Assembly (NCBI GenBank): GCA_964508655.1
Contig: CAZDUO010000025.1
Coordinates: 1-49,088 of the forward strand
DNA: 49,088 nucleotides
Direction of reading: 5' to 3'
DNA from: VBAS01 sp964508655
Lineage (GTDB): Bacteria; Bacteroidota; Bacteroidia; Chitinophagales; Chitinophagaceae
Shown here piece after piece: positions 1 to 7,021 of this stretch. The notes below the pieces were generated by a model. The model did not search any database, was not told the origin of the DNA, and worked only from the letters and a program-made list of their open reading frames with translations. The position numbers and the translations under genes are program-made. The stretch's first letter is position 1, and every line of letters begins with the position of its first letter.

Positions 1-46
1 AGATCATGCCTAGTCTCGTGGGCTCGGAGATGTGTATAAGAGACAG
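1..46. other. Illumina/Nextera P7 adapter with Tn5 mosaic end (artefact)
   Basis: Not genomic. Bases 13-46 are identical to the Nextera read-2 transposase adapter, and 28-46 are the 19-bp Tn5 mosaic end (AGATGTGTATAAGAGACAG). Bases 1-4 (AGAT) match the end of the P7 primer. Bases 5-12 (CATGCCTA) occupy the i7 index position and, from memory, match index N706. Reading the GH105 frame through this stretch on the minus strand gives the well-known contaminant peptide LLYTSPSPRD. Genomic sequence begins at 47. Confidence 0.98.
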
Positions 47-522
47 ATATAGAGGCCGTCGAGCCACATCTGGTAAGGATAAATTTTTTTGTGCCAGAAA
101 CCGCCTTCTTTTGTGCGGGGATGGTGGCGCAACTGCTCCCGCAGCAATTGTGCTGCTTTCAGGTATTTATCTTTACCTGTAACACGATAAAGGGTAAGAA
201 GCAGTTTGCCGTTATTGATATTGTCAATGTTGTATTCATCCTGCCGGTAGGTTTTTATTGTTCCGTCATCTTTTACAAAAAAATCAATCTGCCGGCGGAT
301 ATAATTGAAGTATTTCACATCACCGGTGGCAAGCCAGGTGTTTTCAAAGCCTTTCAATATTACGCCCATGTCGTAAGTCCATTTGGCCGGTTTGCCATCC
401 AGTGCAAATGAATCTTTCCAGGTGTCCATTACAGTAGCCGCCATTTGCTGCGATAACGGCTTTTGCTGAGCCGAAACAGTGAAAGCAACAGCCAGGCATC
501 CTATGATAAAGTGTAACTTCAT
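47..522 (-). CDS. GH105 unsaturated rhamnogalacturonyl hydrolase, 3'-truncated
   Basis: GH105 enzymes hydrate and release the unsaturated uronic acid left at the non-reducing end of oligomers by pectate/rhamnogalacturonan lyases. About 158 residues remain of a family usually near 370. Residues 1-19 form a signal peptide (MKLHFIIGCLAVAFTVSAQ), which implies export. The fold is an (alpha/alpha)6 barrel; visible family sequence includes WTYDMGVILKGFE (48-60), NIDNINNGKLLL (98-109) and YPYQMWLDGLY (149-159), where D155 corresponds to the catalytic Asp of YteR. The gene is cut by the adapter at 46; everything downstream of LDGLYI is artefact. It follows the GH28 gene by 48 bp on the same strand and is probably co-transcribed with it. 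Confidence 0.9.
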
Positions 523-538
523 TTAACAATTTATTGCT

Positions 539-566
539 CACAGATTACACAGATTTCCACAGATTA
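539..566. repeat. Degenerate 9-10 bp tandem repeat (CACAGATTA unit)
   Basis: Three consecutive copies of a CACAGATT-core unit (539-547, 548-557, 558-566) fill most of the gap between the GH28 and GH105 genes. This is one of several short-period intergenic arrays in the window, each with a different unit. Confidence 0.7.
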
Positions 567-570
567 TTTT

Positions 571-2217
571 TCAGGGTTCCCATTTCACGCTTTCATCCTT
601 ACTTCCCAGTTCATAAATGATTTTCTCTTTCGCTTTTGATGCATCTGTGTTTTTTATACCGATAGCAAAACTCCTTTCACCGCTTATCCGGAAAAGCAAT
701 TCAGCACCTTCTTTGTAGCTGATATTATCGAACAGCAGCTTATCACTTTGCACCACATCAATCACGGGGTTGGTTTCATCGCTGATCACTTTGATGTTTC
801 TGAACGTGATGCTGCTTGCTTCCTGGATATCGAATCCCTTCTTTGCCTGCAGCACCATATTTTCCAGTACAATATCTTTAACATGCATTTCGGGCAGCCC
901 GCGGATGAAGATGGCTTTCTCCGCCCCGTTGCAATACACATTACTGATGTGGAAATTTTTGAACGCCGGCGTGGTTTCATCCACCGGTTTGAATTCCACT
1001 TTTGGTAGCTCTCTTTTTTCGCCGGCCAGGGGTATCGGGTCTTTGGCGGCATAATACATGTCGAACAAAATGGCTTCGCCGGGAATGTCTTTCATGTAAA
1101 TGTCTTTGATGAAAATATTTTCCACCACACCGCCGCGGCCACGGGTGGTTTTAAACCGCAGCCCGATGTCGGCGCCGATAAAAGTGCAGTTGTTCACATA
1201 AATGTTTTTTGCACCGCCGCTCATTTCGCTGCCGATTACAAACCCGCCATGCGAAGCATACACCGTGCAGTTGCGGATAATGACATTCTCCGTGGGCATT
1301 CCTCTTTTTCTGCCTTCTTCATCGCGGCCACTCTTGATGCACAGCGCATCGTCGCCCACATCGAACACGGAGTTTTCAATCAGTACATTTTTGCAGCTTT
1401 CCACATCAATACCATCACCGTTCTGTGCATACCAGGGATTTTTTACAGAGATGTTTCTGACGGTCAAATGCTCACTCATCAGCGGGTGCAGGCACCAGGC
1501 CGGTGAATTCTGAAACGTGACGCCTTCGAGCAAAATATATTTACAGTTAGTAAGTAACACCAGGTTGGGCCGCAAAAAATCCCTGATGCTTTCATAAAAG
1601 GCAGCATCCTTGCCGGCCGATATAGCGCCGGGATTGGTAAGCTTTGAACCTTTGAATGATTTTTCTGAAGGATACCATGTTTTTTTATCCTCGCTCAGCA
1701 CACCGCCGGTAGCCAGCAGCTTTTTCCACTGGGTTTCATTCAGCTTGTCTTTTTTCACCATGCGCCATGCATCGCCGTTACCATCAATAATTCCTTTGCC
1801 GGTGATGGCAATATGGACGGCATCAGTGGCGGAGATGGGCGACCGGTTGCGCATCTGCGGCAAACCTTCCCAGTTGGCTTTTACCAGCGGGTATTGGTTA
1901 AAATCTTTTGTAAACAATAATGTGGCGCCTGCAGCGAGATGAAGATTGATGTTGCTTTTTAAAACAACCGGCCCTGTGAGCCATAAACCGGCAGGTACCA
2001 GCACTACGCCACCGCCTCTTTTATGCAGCGCATCAATGGCATTGTTGATGGCTTTGGTGTTAAGTTCATTTCCATCAGGCACTGCGCCAAATTTTTTAAT
2101 GCTGACTGTATCTTTTCTGAATTTGGGAGCAGATACAACAAAGGGAGGCGTAGTTTTTTGTGTAAAACAAAAACCGGAAAGACTGAGCAGCAGCAAAGAG
2201 AATACTATTCGGATCAT
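571..2217 (-). CDS. GH28 polygalacturonase-family glycoside hydrolase
   Basis: Right-handed beta-helix enzyme that hydrolyses galacturonan or rhamnogalacturonan backbones. With this start it has 548 residues and begins with a signal peptide (MIRIVFSLLLLSLSGFCFTQ). The GH28 signatures occur in order: NGDGID (266-271), GDDA with the Asp pair at 289-290, SHGG (322-325) and RFK (354-356, the RIK-type substrate-binding motif). An in-frame ATG at 2265 would add 16 residues ahead of the signal peptide, but it lies at or upstream of the predicted transcription start of the -7 box at 2263-2270, so 2217 was chosen. The gene has its own operator/promoter (2263-2307) and is followed by GH105. Exo- versus endo-action and the exact substrate cannot be told from sequence alone. 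Confidence 0.93.
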   Translation of the reverse strand: MIRIVFSLLLLSLSGFCFTQKTTPPFVVSAPKFRKDTVSIKKFGAVPDGNELNTKAINNAIDALHKRGGGVVLVPAGLWLTGPVVLKSNINLHLAAGATLLFTKDFNQYPLVKANWEGLPQMRNRSPISATDAVHIAITGKGIIDGNGDAWRMVKKDKLNETQWKKLLATGGVLSEDKKTWYPSEKSFKGSKLTNPGAISAGKDAAFYESIRDFLRPNLVLLTNCKYILLEGVTFQNSPAWCLHPLMSEHLTVRNISVKNPWYAQNGDGIDVESCKNVLIENSVFDVGDDALCIKSGRDEEGRKRGMPTENVIIRNCTVYASHGGFVIGSEMSGGAKNIYVNNCTFIGADIGLRFKTTRGRGGVVENIFIKDIYMKDIPGEAILFDMYYAAKDPIPLAGEKRELPKVEFKPVDETTPAFKNFHISNVYCNGAEKAIFIRGLPEMHVKDIVLENMVLQAKKGFDIQEASSITFRNIKVISDETNPVIDVVQSDKLLFDNISYKEGAELLFRISGERSFAIGIKNTDASKAKEKIIYELGSKDESVKWEP

Positions 2218-2262
2218 TGACAGGCTTTGTACCACAATTGTACCCCTATATTTACTGGCAGT

Positions 2263-2291
2263 CAAAGATTTAGAGGGAAATATTTACGCAA
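2263..2291 (-). promoter_or_regulatory. Predicted promoter of the GH28-GH105 unit
   Basis: On the minus strand a TTTG-type -33 element (TTG from 2291-2289) is separated by 18 bp from AATCTTTG (2270-2263), which matches 7 of 8 positions of the Bacteroidota -7 consensus TAnnTTTG. Transcription would begin near 2258, about 40 nt before the GH28 ATG. It overlaps the LacI-type operator. Confidence 0.5.
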
Positions 2292-2307
2292 ACGATACCG
2301 GGAACGA
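2281..2307. promoter_or_regulatory. LacI-type operator upstream of GH28
   Basis: Ungapped comparison with 16458-16484 (upstream of susC) gives 22 identical bases of 27. The first 11, TATTTACGCAA, are identical, followed by a shared CG.T.CCG..AACGA pattern with the central CG at 2299-2300 typical of LacI-family operators. It overlaps the predicted -33 element, which suits repression. Regulator assignment to the adjacent LacI gene is inference. Confidence 0.6.
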
Positions 2308-2318
2308 AACCAGAGTTT

Positions 2319-2379
2319 AGTCGGTGGTAGGTAATAAGTATTCAGTAGTCGGGATACCGTAGCCAGGTAGCAGGCAGTA
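2319..2379. repeat. Degenerate GTAG/CAGTAG-rich intergenic repeat
   Basis: The gap between the SnoaL-like gene and the GH28 operator has loosely repeated GTAG, AGTCGG and CAGTAG words spaced about 8-12 bp apart. No gene is visible here. It resembles other short-unit arrays in the window but is less regular. Confidence 0.4.
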
Positions 2380-2449
2380 TGAAACCTCAAAACAATATTA
2401 CGGAGCCTAAAGAAACTAAAGATTATTGACGAACGATTCAGAGTTTCTC

Positions 2450-2878
2450 TCACACCCTCACTGCCTGGCGGGCCAGCAGTTTCCAGCCGTTCTTTTTTTG
2501 TTTTTGCCACACCAGTAGAATCTTCAGCTTTACTTCGCCGGGGCCTTTGCCGGCATCATTGGTTTTGGCAAATAACAGATGACGCACCACGGCCACATTA
2601 CCACTGACACTGATGGTCTGTTCCGATAAATCAATGCTTTCAAAAACCGACTGGCCGCTGACGATTTTTTCCACAAATGTTTTTTTATCATCCACGGCGC
2701 CGCTGCTGTGTCCGTAACTTAATTTTCCGGCTGCCAGGTTTTCAAGCGCTGCTTTATCGGCTTTTATCATGGCTACCCTTAGCTGCTCTACAGCATCAGC
2801 CACCTCATTCACTTTCTGATTTTGTGCCAAAGAATTCAGCGAGGCAAAAAGTAATGCCGTTAAAATTAATTTTCTCAT
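2450..2878 (-). CDS. Secreted SnoaL-like / DUF4440 (NTF2-fold) protein
   Basis: A 142-residue protein with a cleavable signal peptide (MRKLILTALLFASLNSLAQ). The rest fits the NTF2-like cone-fold family annotated as DUF4440/SnoaL-like: an N-terminal helix pair (VADAVEQLRVAMIKAD), a YGHSSG segment, then beta strands ending LLVWQKQKKNGWKLLARQAV. Many family members are non-enzymatic or of unknown function; there is no clear catalytic signature here. It lies 12 bp after the Tat-exported oxidoreductase on the same strand, so it is almost certainly co-transcribed with the pectin locus. Its role there is unknown. Confidence 0.75.
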   Translation of the reverse strand: MRKLILTALLFASLNSLAQNQKVNEVADAVEQLRVAMIKADKAALENLAAGKLSYGHSSGAVDDKKTFVEKIVSGQSVFESIDLSEQTISVSGNVAVVRHLLFAKTNDAGKGPGEVKLKILLVWQKQKKNGWKLLARQAVRV

Positions 2879-2890
2879 ACGTGTATTTAT

Positions 2891-4282
2891 TTAAAACCGT
2901 TTTGCCACCGGCACCAGGTCTGTTAGTTCCGAAATCTTCACCGGCCGTTTTTCTTTAATGCTTTTTCTTGCTGCAATGCCAACCAGGATGCTCATGGCGC
3001 CTTCTCTTGTGCCGGCCATTACGTGGTGCGGGTTATCATTTTTATCCACAAACATCCGGCGTTGCATGCGTATGTCGCCGCCGCCATGGCCTCCGGCAAT
3101 TTTGGGTGTGGTAAAAATTTCATAACTCTTTTCGAAATTATCCATCACCAGTATTTCCCTCACATCGCCTTTTACCGCATCATCGGCATTACTCATTTCT
3201 ATAGCATGGCGCTTTGCCTGGTCATCCGGGGTTTTTTGCAGGTAAGGAATATCTTCCCATGTTTCAATCCTTCCCTTCAAGCCATTGAATGCAATCTGCC
3301 AGCCTTCGTAGGGTGAATAGGTAGTAAGGGAATAATTTGCAACAACACCGTTGGCATAAATTATCTGTGCGCTCATCTTGTCGTAAATATCAATTTCATT
3401 GCTCCATACACATCCATCGCGGATGTAGCCGTCATGCTGCTCATTTTTTACATACAGATCCACCAGCCGCTGGTCTTTACTGATGTCCCAATAAAAACTG
3501 CATGTATCCTTATGCTCACAGCCGCGGCACTTCACAGCACGAAACGGATTGTTTTTACCATAATGCTCCAATGCGCCGTAAGCCATCACTTCCACCGGCT
3601 CGCTGTTCAGCCACCAGTTGAGCAAATCAAAATGATGCGTCGCTTTGTGCACCCACAGCGAGCCGCTCTTGTTCATTCTTCCATGCCAGCGGCGGAAATA
3701 ATCGGCGCCGTGGTATACATTCAGGTACCAGTTGAAATCAACAGAAGTTATTTTACCCACACGGTCTGCTGCCAGTATTTCTTTCAATTGCATATTGTGC
3801 ACGCTGTGCCGGTAGTTGAAAGCCACAATCACATTTTTCCCCGACCGCTTTTCGGCATCCAGTATCCGCTTCAGTTTTGTTTCATCGGTCGTCAGCGGTT
3901 TTTCGGTAATCACATTTACACCCATGTCCAGCGCCTTCACGATAAATTCATCATGCGTGGAATCCACCGTAGTTACGATTACATAATCCGGTTTCGATTC
4001 CCGCAGCATCTTTTCAAAATCGGTGTAAGCAGGGCAATTCACTTTCATCGCATCCTTTATATAAGCCATTCGTCCCGGGTTACTATCGCACAGCCCGGCA
4101 AACTCCACCGTGTCACCAAAATTTTTCAGCAGGCTGATGCCCCAGAGGCTTGACCCGCGGTGGCCCGTACCAACCATTGCAAGTTTTATTTTGGCACCCG
4201 TGAAGGCAAACGAAGCAAACGGGTGCAACATCAGCGATGCACCGGCAGCAGCCGTGTACCCTAAAAATTTCCGACGTTCCAT
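2891..4282 (-). CDS. Tat-exported Gfo/Idh/MocA family protein with Cys cluster
   Basis: A 463-residue Rossmann-fold protein. The N-terminus carries a twin-arginine signal (ERRKFLGYTAAAGASLM), so a folded, probably cofactor-loaded protein would be exported. The nucleotide-binding loop is VGTGHRG (37-43), the family EKP motif is at 127-129 and a THHFDLLNWW segment (215-224) is at the usual catalytic position. A C-x2-C-x5-C cluster (C252, C255, C261) follows; similar clusters occur in some relatives and suggest metal binding. Possible activities are NAD(P)-dependent sugar oxidation/reduction or, as in exported GH109 relatives, NAD-dependent glycosidase chemistry. The sequence does not decide between them. 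It lies in the pectin operon between GH43 and the SnoaL-like gene. Confidence 0.85.
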   Translation of the reverse strand: MERRKFLGYTAAAGASLMLHPFASFAFTGAKIKLAMVGTGHRGSSLWGISLLKNFGDTVEFAGLCDSNPGRMAYIKDAMKVNCPAYTDFEKMLRESKPDYVIVTTVDSTHDEFIVKALDMGVNVITEKPLTTDETKLKRILDAEKRSGKNVIVAFNYRHSVHNMQLKEILAADRVGKITSVDFNWYLNVYHGADYFRRWHGRMNKSGSLWVHKATHHFDLLNWWLNSEPVEVMAYGALEHYGKNNPFRAVKCRGCEHKDTCSFYWDISKDQRLVDLYVKNEQHDGYIRDGCVWSNEIDIYDKMSAQIIYANGVVANYSLTTYSPYEGWQIAFNGLKGRIETWEDIPYLQKTPDDQAKRHAIEMSNADDAVKGDVREILVMDNFEKSYEIFTTPKIAGGHGGGDIRMQRRMFVDKNDNPHHVMAGTREGAMSILVGIAARKSIKEKRPVKISELTDLVPVAKRF

Positions 4283-4347
4283 ACTGTGAGTTTTTATTTT
4301 CCAAAATATTATTTATAAAACTTTTTATACACCTGGCTGTTGTCCTG

Positions 4348-5964
4348 TCAGTCTTTCTTTTTTCCCTGTTCAAACCTGACCCAATTTACATCAGCAAACC
4401 CGGCATCGTTGGTAAGATTCGTTCTCGTGCAAAACAATCCGATCTTTGCCCCCACCCAGCGGCCGGGCCGGGCAGTAAATGTTTTTAAAAAGGTACCGGA
4501 TCCGTCTTCTGATTCATACCCAAAATCACATACAGCAGCTTTTGAAATTTTTACTTTAAGAATAAATTCCCGGCTGTTGACTTTTATAGCTGCAATTTCC
4601 TTTTCTGCAGCGTTTTTATCAGCGCCGGTATTTTCGCTTTGCACCAGGTAAATGCCGTCTTTCTTTTTGACGATGGAAACTGAAGCATAATCGCTGCCAA
4701 AAACCACGAGACCGAACTTCTCGTTTTCAAACCTGGGTTTGAAATTCACTTTTACTGAAACCGTAAATTCCTCTGCAGGAAATTTTTGTGCAAGGATGGC
4801 GGGATAATTCCATAAGCTGTTAGCCGAATCGGGCAGATGCACTGAAAACATTCTCAAAAATCCGGCGGGTGTAGTATAGGCCCATCCTTCCTTTGGATTT
4901 GCCTGCCACTGCCACTGCAATCCCAGGCGTGTTGAATTAAATTCGTCGCTGTCAGCTACCGTTTTCACCGGATGGGTTTTTCCAACATTTGGCTTTTTGT
5001 AATTCAGAACCGGTTCACCTTTGCCGTCGCCATCGTTATCTATACCAATCACCGGCCAGTCGTTTATCCATTTCATGGGTTGCAGGTGCACTACTCTTCC
5101 GTAAGCCTCTTTGTCCTGGAAATGCAGGAACCAGTCTTCGCCGGTTTGCGTGGTCACCCATGTACCCTGGTGCGGCCCGTTGATTTTTGTGCTACCCTGG
5201 TCCATCACTACTTTTCTTTCATAAGGGCCGTAAATTTTTTTTGAACGAAGCACGGTTTGCCAGCCTGTACTGACACCGCCGGCCGGTGCAAAAATGTAGT
5301 ACCAGCCATTGCGTTTATAAAACTTAGGGCCTTCAATCGTGGGGTCGGCATCATGGCCGTCGTACACCAGCACGGCATTGCCAATAATTTTTGTTCCTTC
5401 CCTGTTCATCTCTTTTACCACGATGATGGATTTAATACCTGCACGGCTGCCGGCGTAGGCATGAACGAGATAAGCTTTCCCGTCATCATCCCAAAGTGGG
5501 CAGGGGTCAATCAGGCCTCTGCCTTCCTGCACCAGTATGGGTTCGCTCCAGGGACCGGTAATGCTTTTTGCTTTTGTAAGATAAATTCCAAAATCCGGGT
5601 CGGGATAGTAGATATAAAACTCGCCGTTGTGATAACGGAGGGAAGGCGCCCACACACCTGCCCCATGCTGCACTTTATCGTACGCATCGTAGGGCGGCTG
5701 CTTTTTCAATGCATGGCTTGTCAAAGTCCAGTTCACCAAATCTTTTGAGTGCAGTACCGGCAATCCCGGCACATGATTGAAAGATGATGCAATCATATAG
5801 TAATTATCTCCCACCCTGATAGCATCCGGGTCGCTGTAATCGGCATGAATGACCGGATTTTTGTAAGTGCCATCACCGTTGTCTGCCACCCAAACTTTGG
5901 AAATCTGCGGCCGTGCAACCATGCTCACAGAAATAAAAAGCAATATCAACCTGAGCCGTTTCAT
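4348..5964 (-). CDS. GH43 glycoside hydrolase with C-terminal beta-sandwich
   Basis: A 538-residue exported enzyme (signal peptide about residues 1-18) with an N-terminal five-bladed beta-propeller. The expected catalytic triad is visible: base Asp in YSDPDAI (D45), the pKa-modulating Asp in LIDPCPLWDDDG (D153) and the acid Glu in TIEGPKFY (E211). Residues from about 335 form a beta-sandwich resembling the C-terminal domain of beta-xylosidases/arabinofuranosidases. In this context it probably trims arabinose or xylose side chains from pectin, but GH43 specificity needs subfamily placement. Its start overlaps the stop of the dehydrogenase upstream by 4 bp (ATGA), so translation is probably coupled. 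Confidence 0.9.
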   Translation of the reverse strand: MKRLRLILLFISVSMVARPQISKVWVADNGDGTYKNPVIHADYSDPDAIRVGDNYYMIASSFNHVPGLPVLHSKDLVNWTLTSHALKKQPPYDAYDKVQHGAGVWAPSLRYHNGEFYIYYPDPDFGIYLTKAKSITGPWSEPILVQEGRGLIDPCPLWDDDGKAYLVHAYAGSRAGIKSIIVVKEMNREGTKIIGNAVLVYDGHDADPTIEGPKFYKRNGWYYIFAPAGGVSTGWQTVLRSKKIYGPYERKVVMDQGSTKINGPHQGTWVTTQTGEDWFLHFQDKEAYGRVVHLQPMKWINDWPVIGIDNDGDGKGEPVLNYKKPNVGKTHPVKTVADSDEFNSTRLGLQWQWQANPKEGWAYTTPAGFLRMFSVHLPDSANSLWNYPAILAQKFPAEEFTVSVKVNFKPRFENEKFGLVVFGSDYASVSIVKKKDGIYLVQSENTGADKNAAEKEIAAIKVNSREFILKVKISKAAVCDFGYESEDGSGTFLKTFTARPGRWVGAKIGLFCTRTNLTNDAGFADVNWVRFEQGKKKD

Positions 5965-7004
5965 AACTCAATTACTTTTTTTTCTGCATTGCTGATGAAG
6001 GCGGTTTCAATGATTTTTATCACATGCAAAGCATCTTCCGGCAGCACAGGCACCACAGCATTGTGGCGGATGGCATGATACATTGCGTCGTAATAATCGC
6101 CATAGTTTCCCCGCAGCGACGGAAAATACTCTTTAATTACTTTGCCGTCTTTCTCCGTATGCAAAAATCCTTTCTGACTTTCGGGTTCAATACCCCAGTC
6201 ATCGCCACCCGGTTTTTTACCCGCCTGCAGGTCGGTTTCCTGCACATCGGTTTTATGTTTGATGAAAGAACCCAGCCTGCCATGAAAAACATAACCGGGT
6301 AAGGGTTCCCGCACATAGTAACTTGATTTGAGCGTCACCCGGTGATGAGGATAAAACAATTTCAAATCAAAATAATCATCTACCAGCGAACCCGGCCGGT
6401 TGATGGTTATATCGGCAAACAGCGCCAGCGGCATACCGAACAATTGCAGCGCCTGGTCAATCAAATGCGAGCCCAGGTCGTACAGGCAACCGACAGCCGC
6501 TGTGGGTGTTTCTTTATGCACTTTGGCGCTAAGCTGCGGCACATAACGGTCGTAATAAATGGAAGCGTCCACAATGTTGCCAAGCCAGCCTTCATCCAGG
6601 ATTTTCTTTACCGTCCGGTAATCACTGTCGTAGCGCCGGTTGTGATAAACGGAAAGCTTTACATGGTTTTTCTTTGCCGCTGCAATTAATTCTTCTGCCT
6701 GCAGTATGGTTGCCGTAAAGGGTTTCTCCACAATTACATGCTTGCCGGCGAGGATTGCCTGCATGGCATATTCAAAATGCGTGACGCTGGGTGTGTTCAC
6801 CACCACCAGTTCAATATTTTCATCAGCCAGTAAATCTTCCAGCGTACGGAATGTTTTTACACCGGGATATTTTTCCTGCGCCAGGTTTTTGACTCTTTCC
6901 CAAACGCCATAAAATTTAAACCGGTGGTCAGCGGCGATAAACGGCGCATGAAATACCCAGCCGCTCATGCCGAAGGAACATAAAGCTGTATGAATAGGTT
7001 GCAT
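5961..7004 (-). CDS. Cytosolic Gfo/Idh/MocA family oxidoreductase
   Basis: A 347-residue NAD(P)-dependent dehydrogenase without a signal peptide. It has an N-terminal Rossmann domain starting HTALCSFGMSGWVFHAPF, the EKP motif at 93-95 (IVEKPF) and the C-terminal alpha/beta substrate domain with LYDLGSHLIDQALQLFG in the catalytic region. Closest recalled relatives are scyllo-inositol or other sugar dehydrogenases. In a pectin operon it may oxidise or reduce a released sugar or uronate in the cytoplasm; the substrate is unknown. It sits 17 bp after the esterase-CE8 gene and overlaps the GH43 start. Confidence 0.85.
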   Translation of the reverse strand: MQPIHTALCSFGMSGWVFHAPFIAADHRFKFYGVWERVKNLAQEKYPGVKTFRTLEDLLADENIELVVVNTPSVTHFEYAMQAILAGKHVIVEKPFTATILQAEELIAAAKKNHVKLSVYHNRRYDSDYRTVKKILDEGWLGNIVDASIYYDRYVPQLSAKVHKETPTAAVGCLYDLGSHLIDQALQLFGMPLALFADITINRPGSLVDDYFDLKLFYPHHRVTLKSSYYVREPLPGYVFHGRLGSFIKHKTDVQETDLQAGKKPGGDDWGIEPESQKGFLHTEKDGKVIKEYFPSLRGNYGDYYDAMYHAIRHNAVVPVLPEDALHVIKIIETAFISNAEKKVIEL

Positions 7005-7021
7005 ACTGTTTTTCTGTAAAT

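Noticed and set aside
3434..4153. 239-residue plus-strand frame
   Set aside because: Antisense to the Tat-exported Gfo/Idh/MocA gene; His/Phe-rich composition is typical of a reverse-strand shadow.
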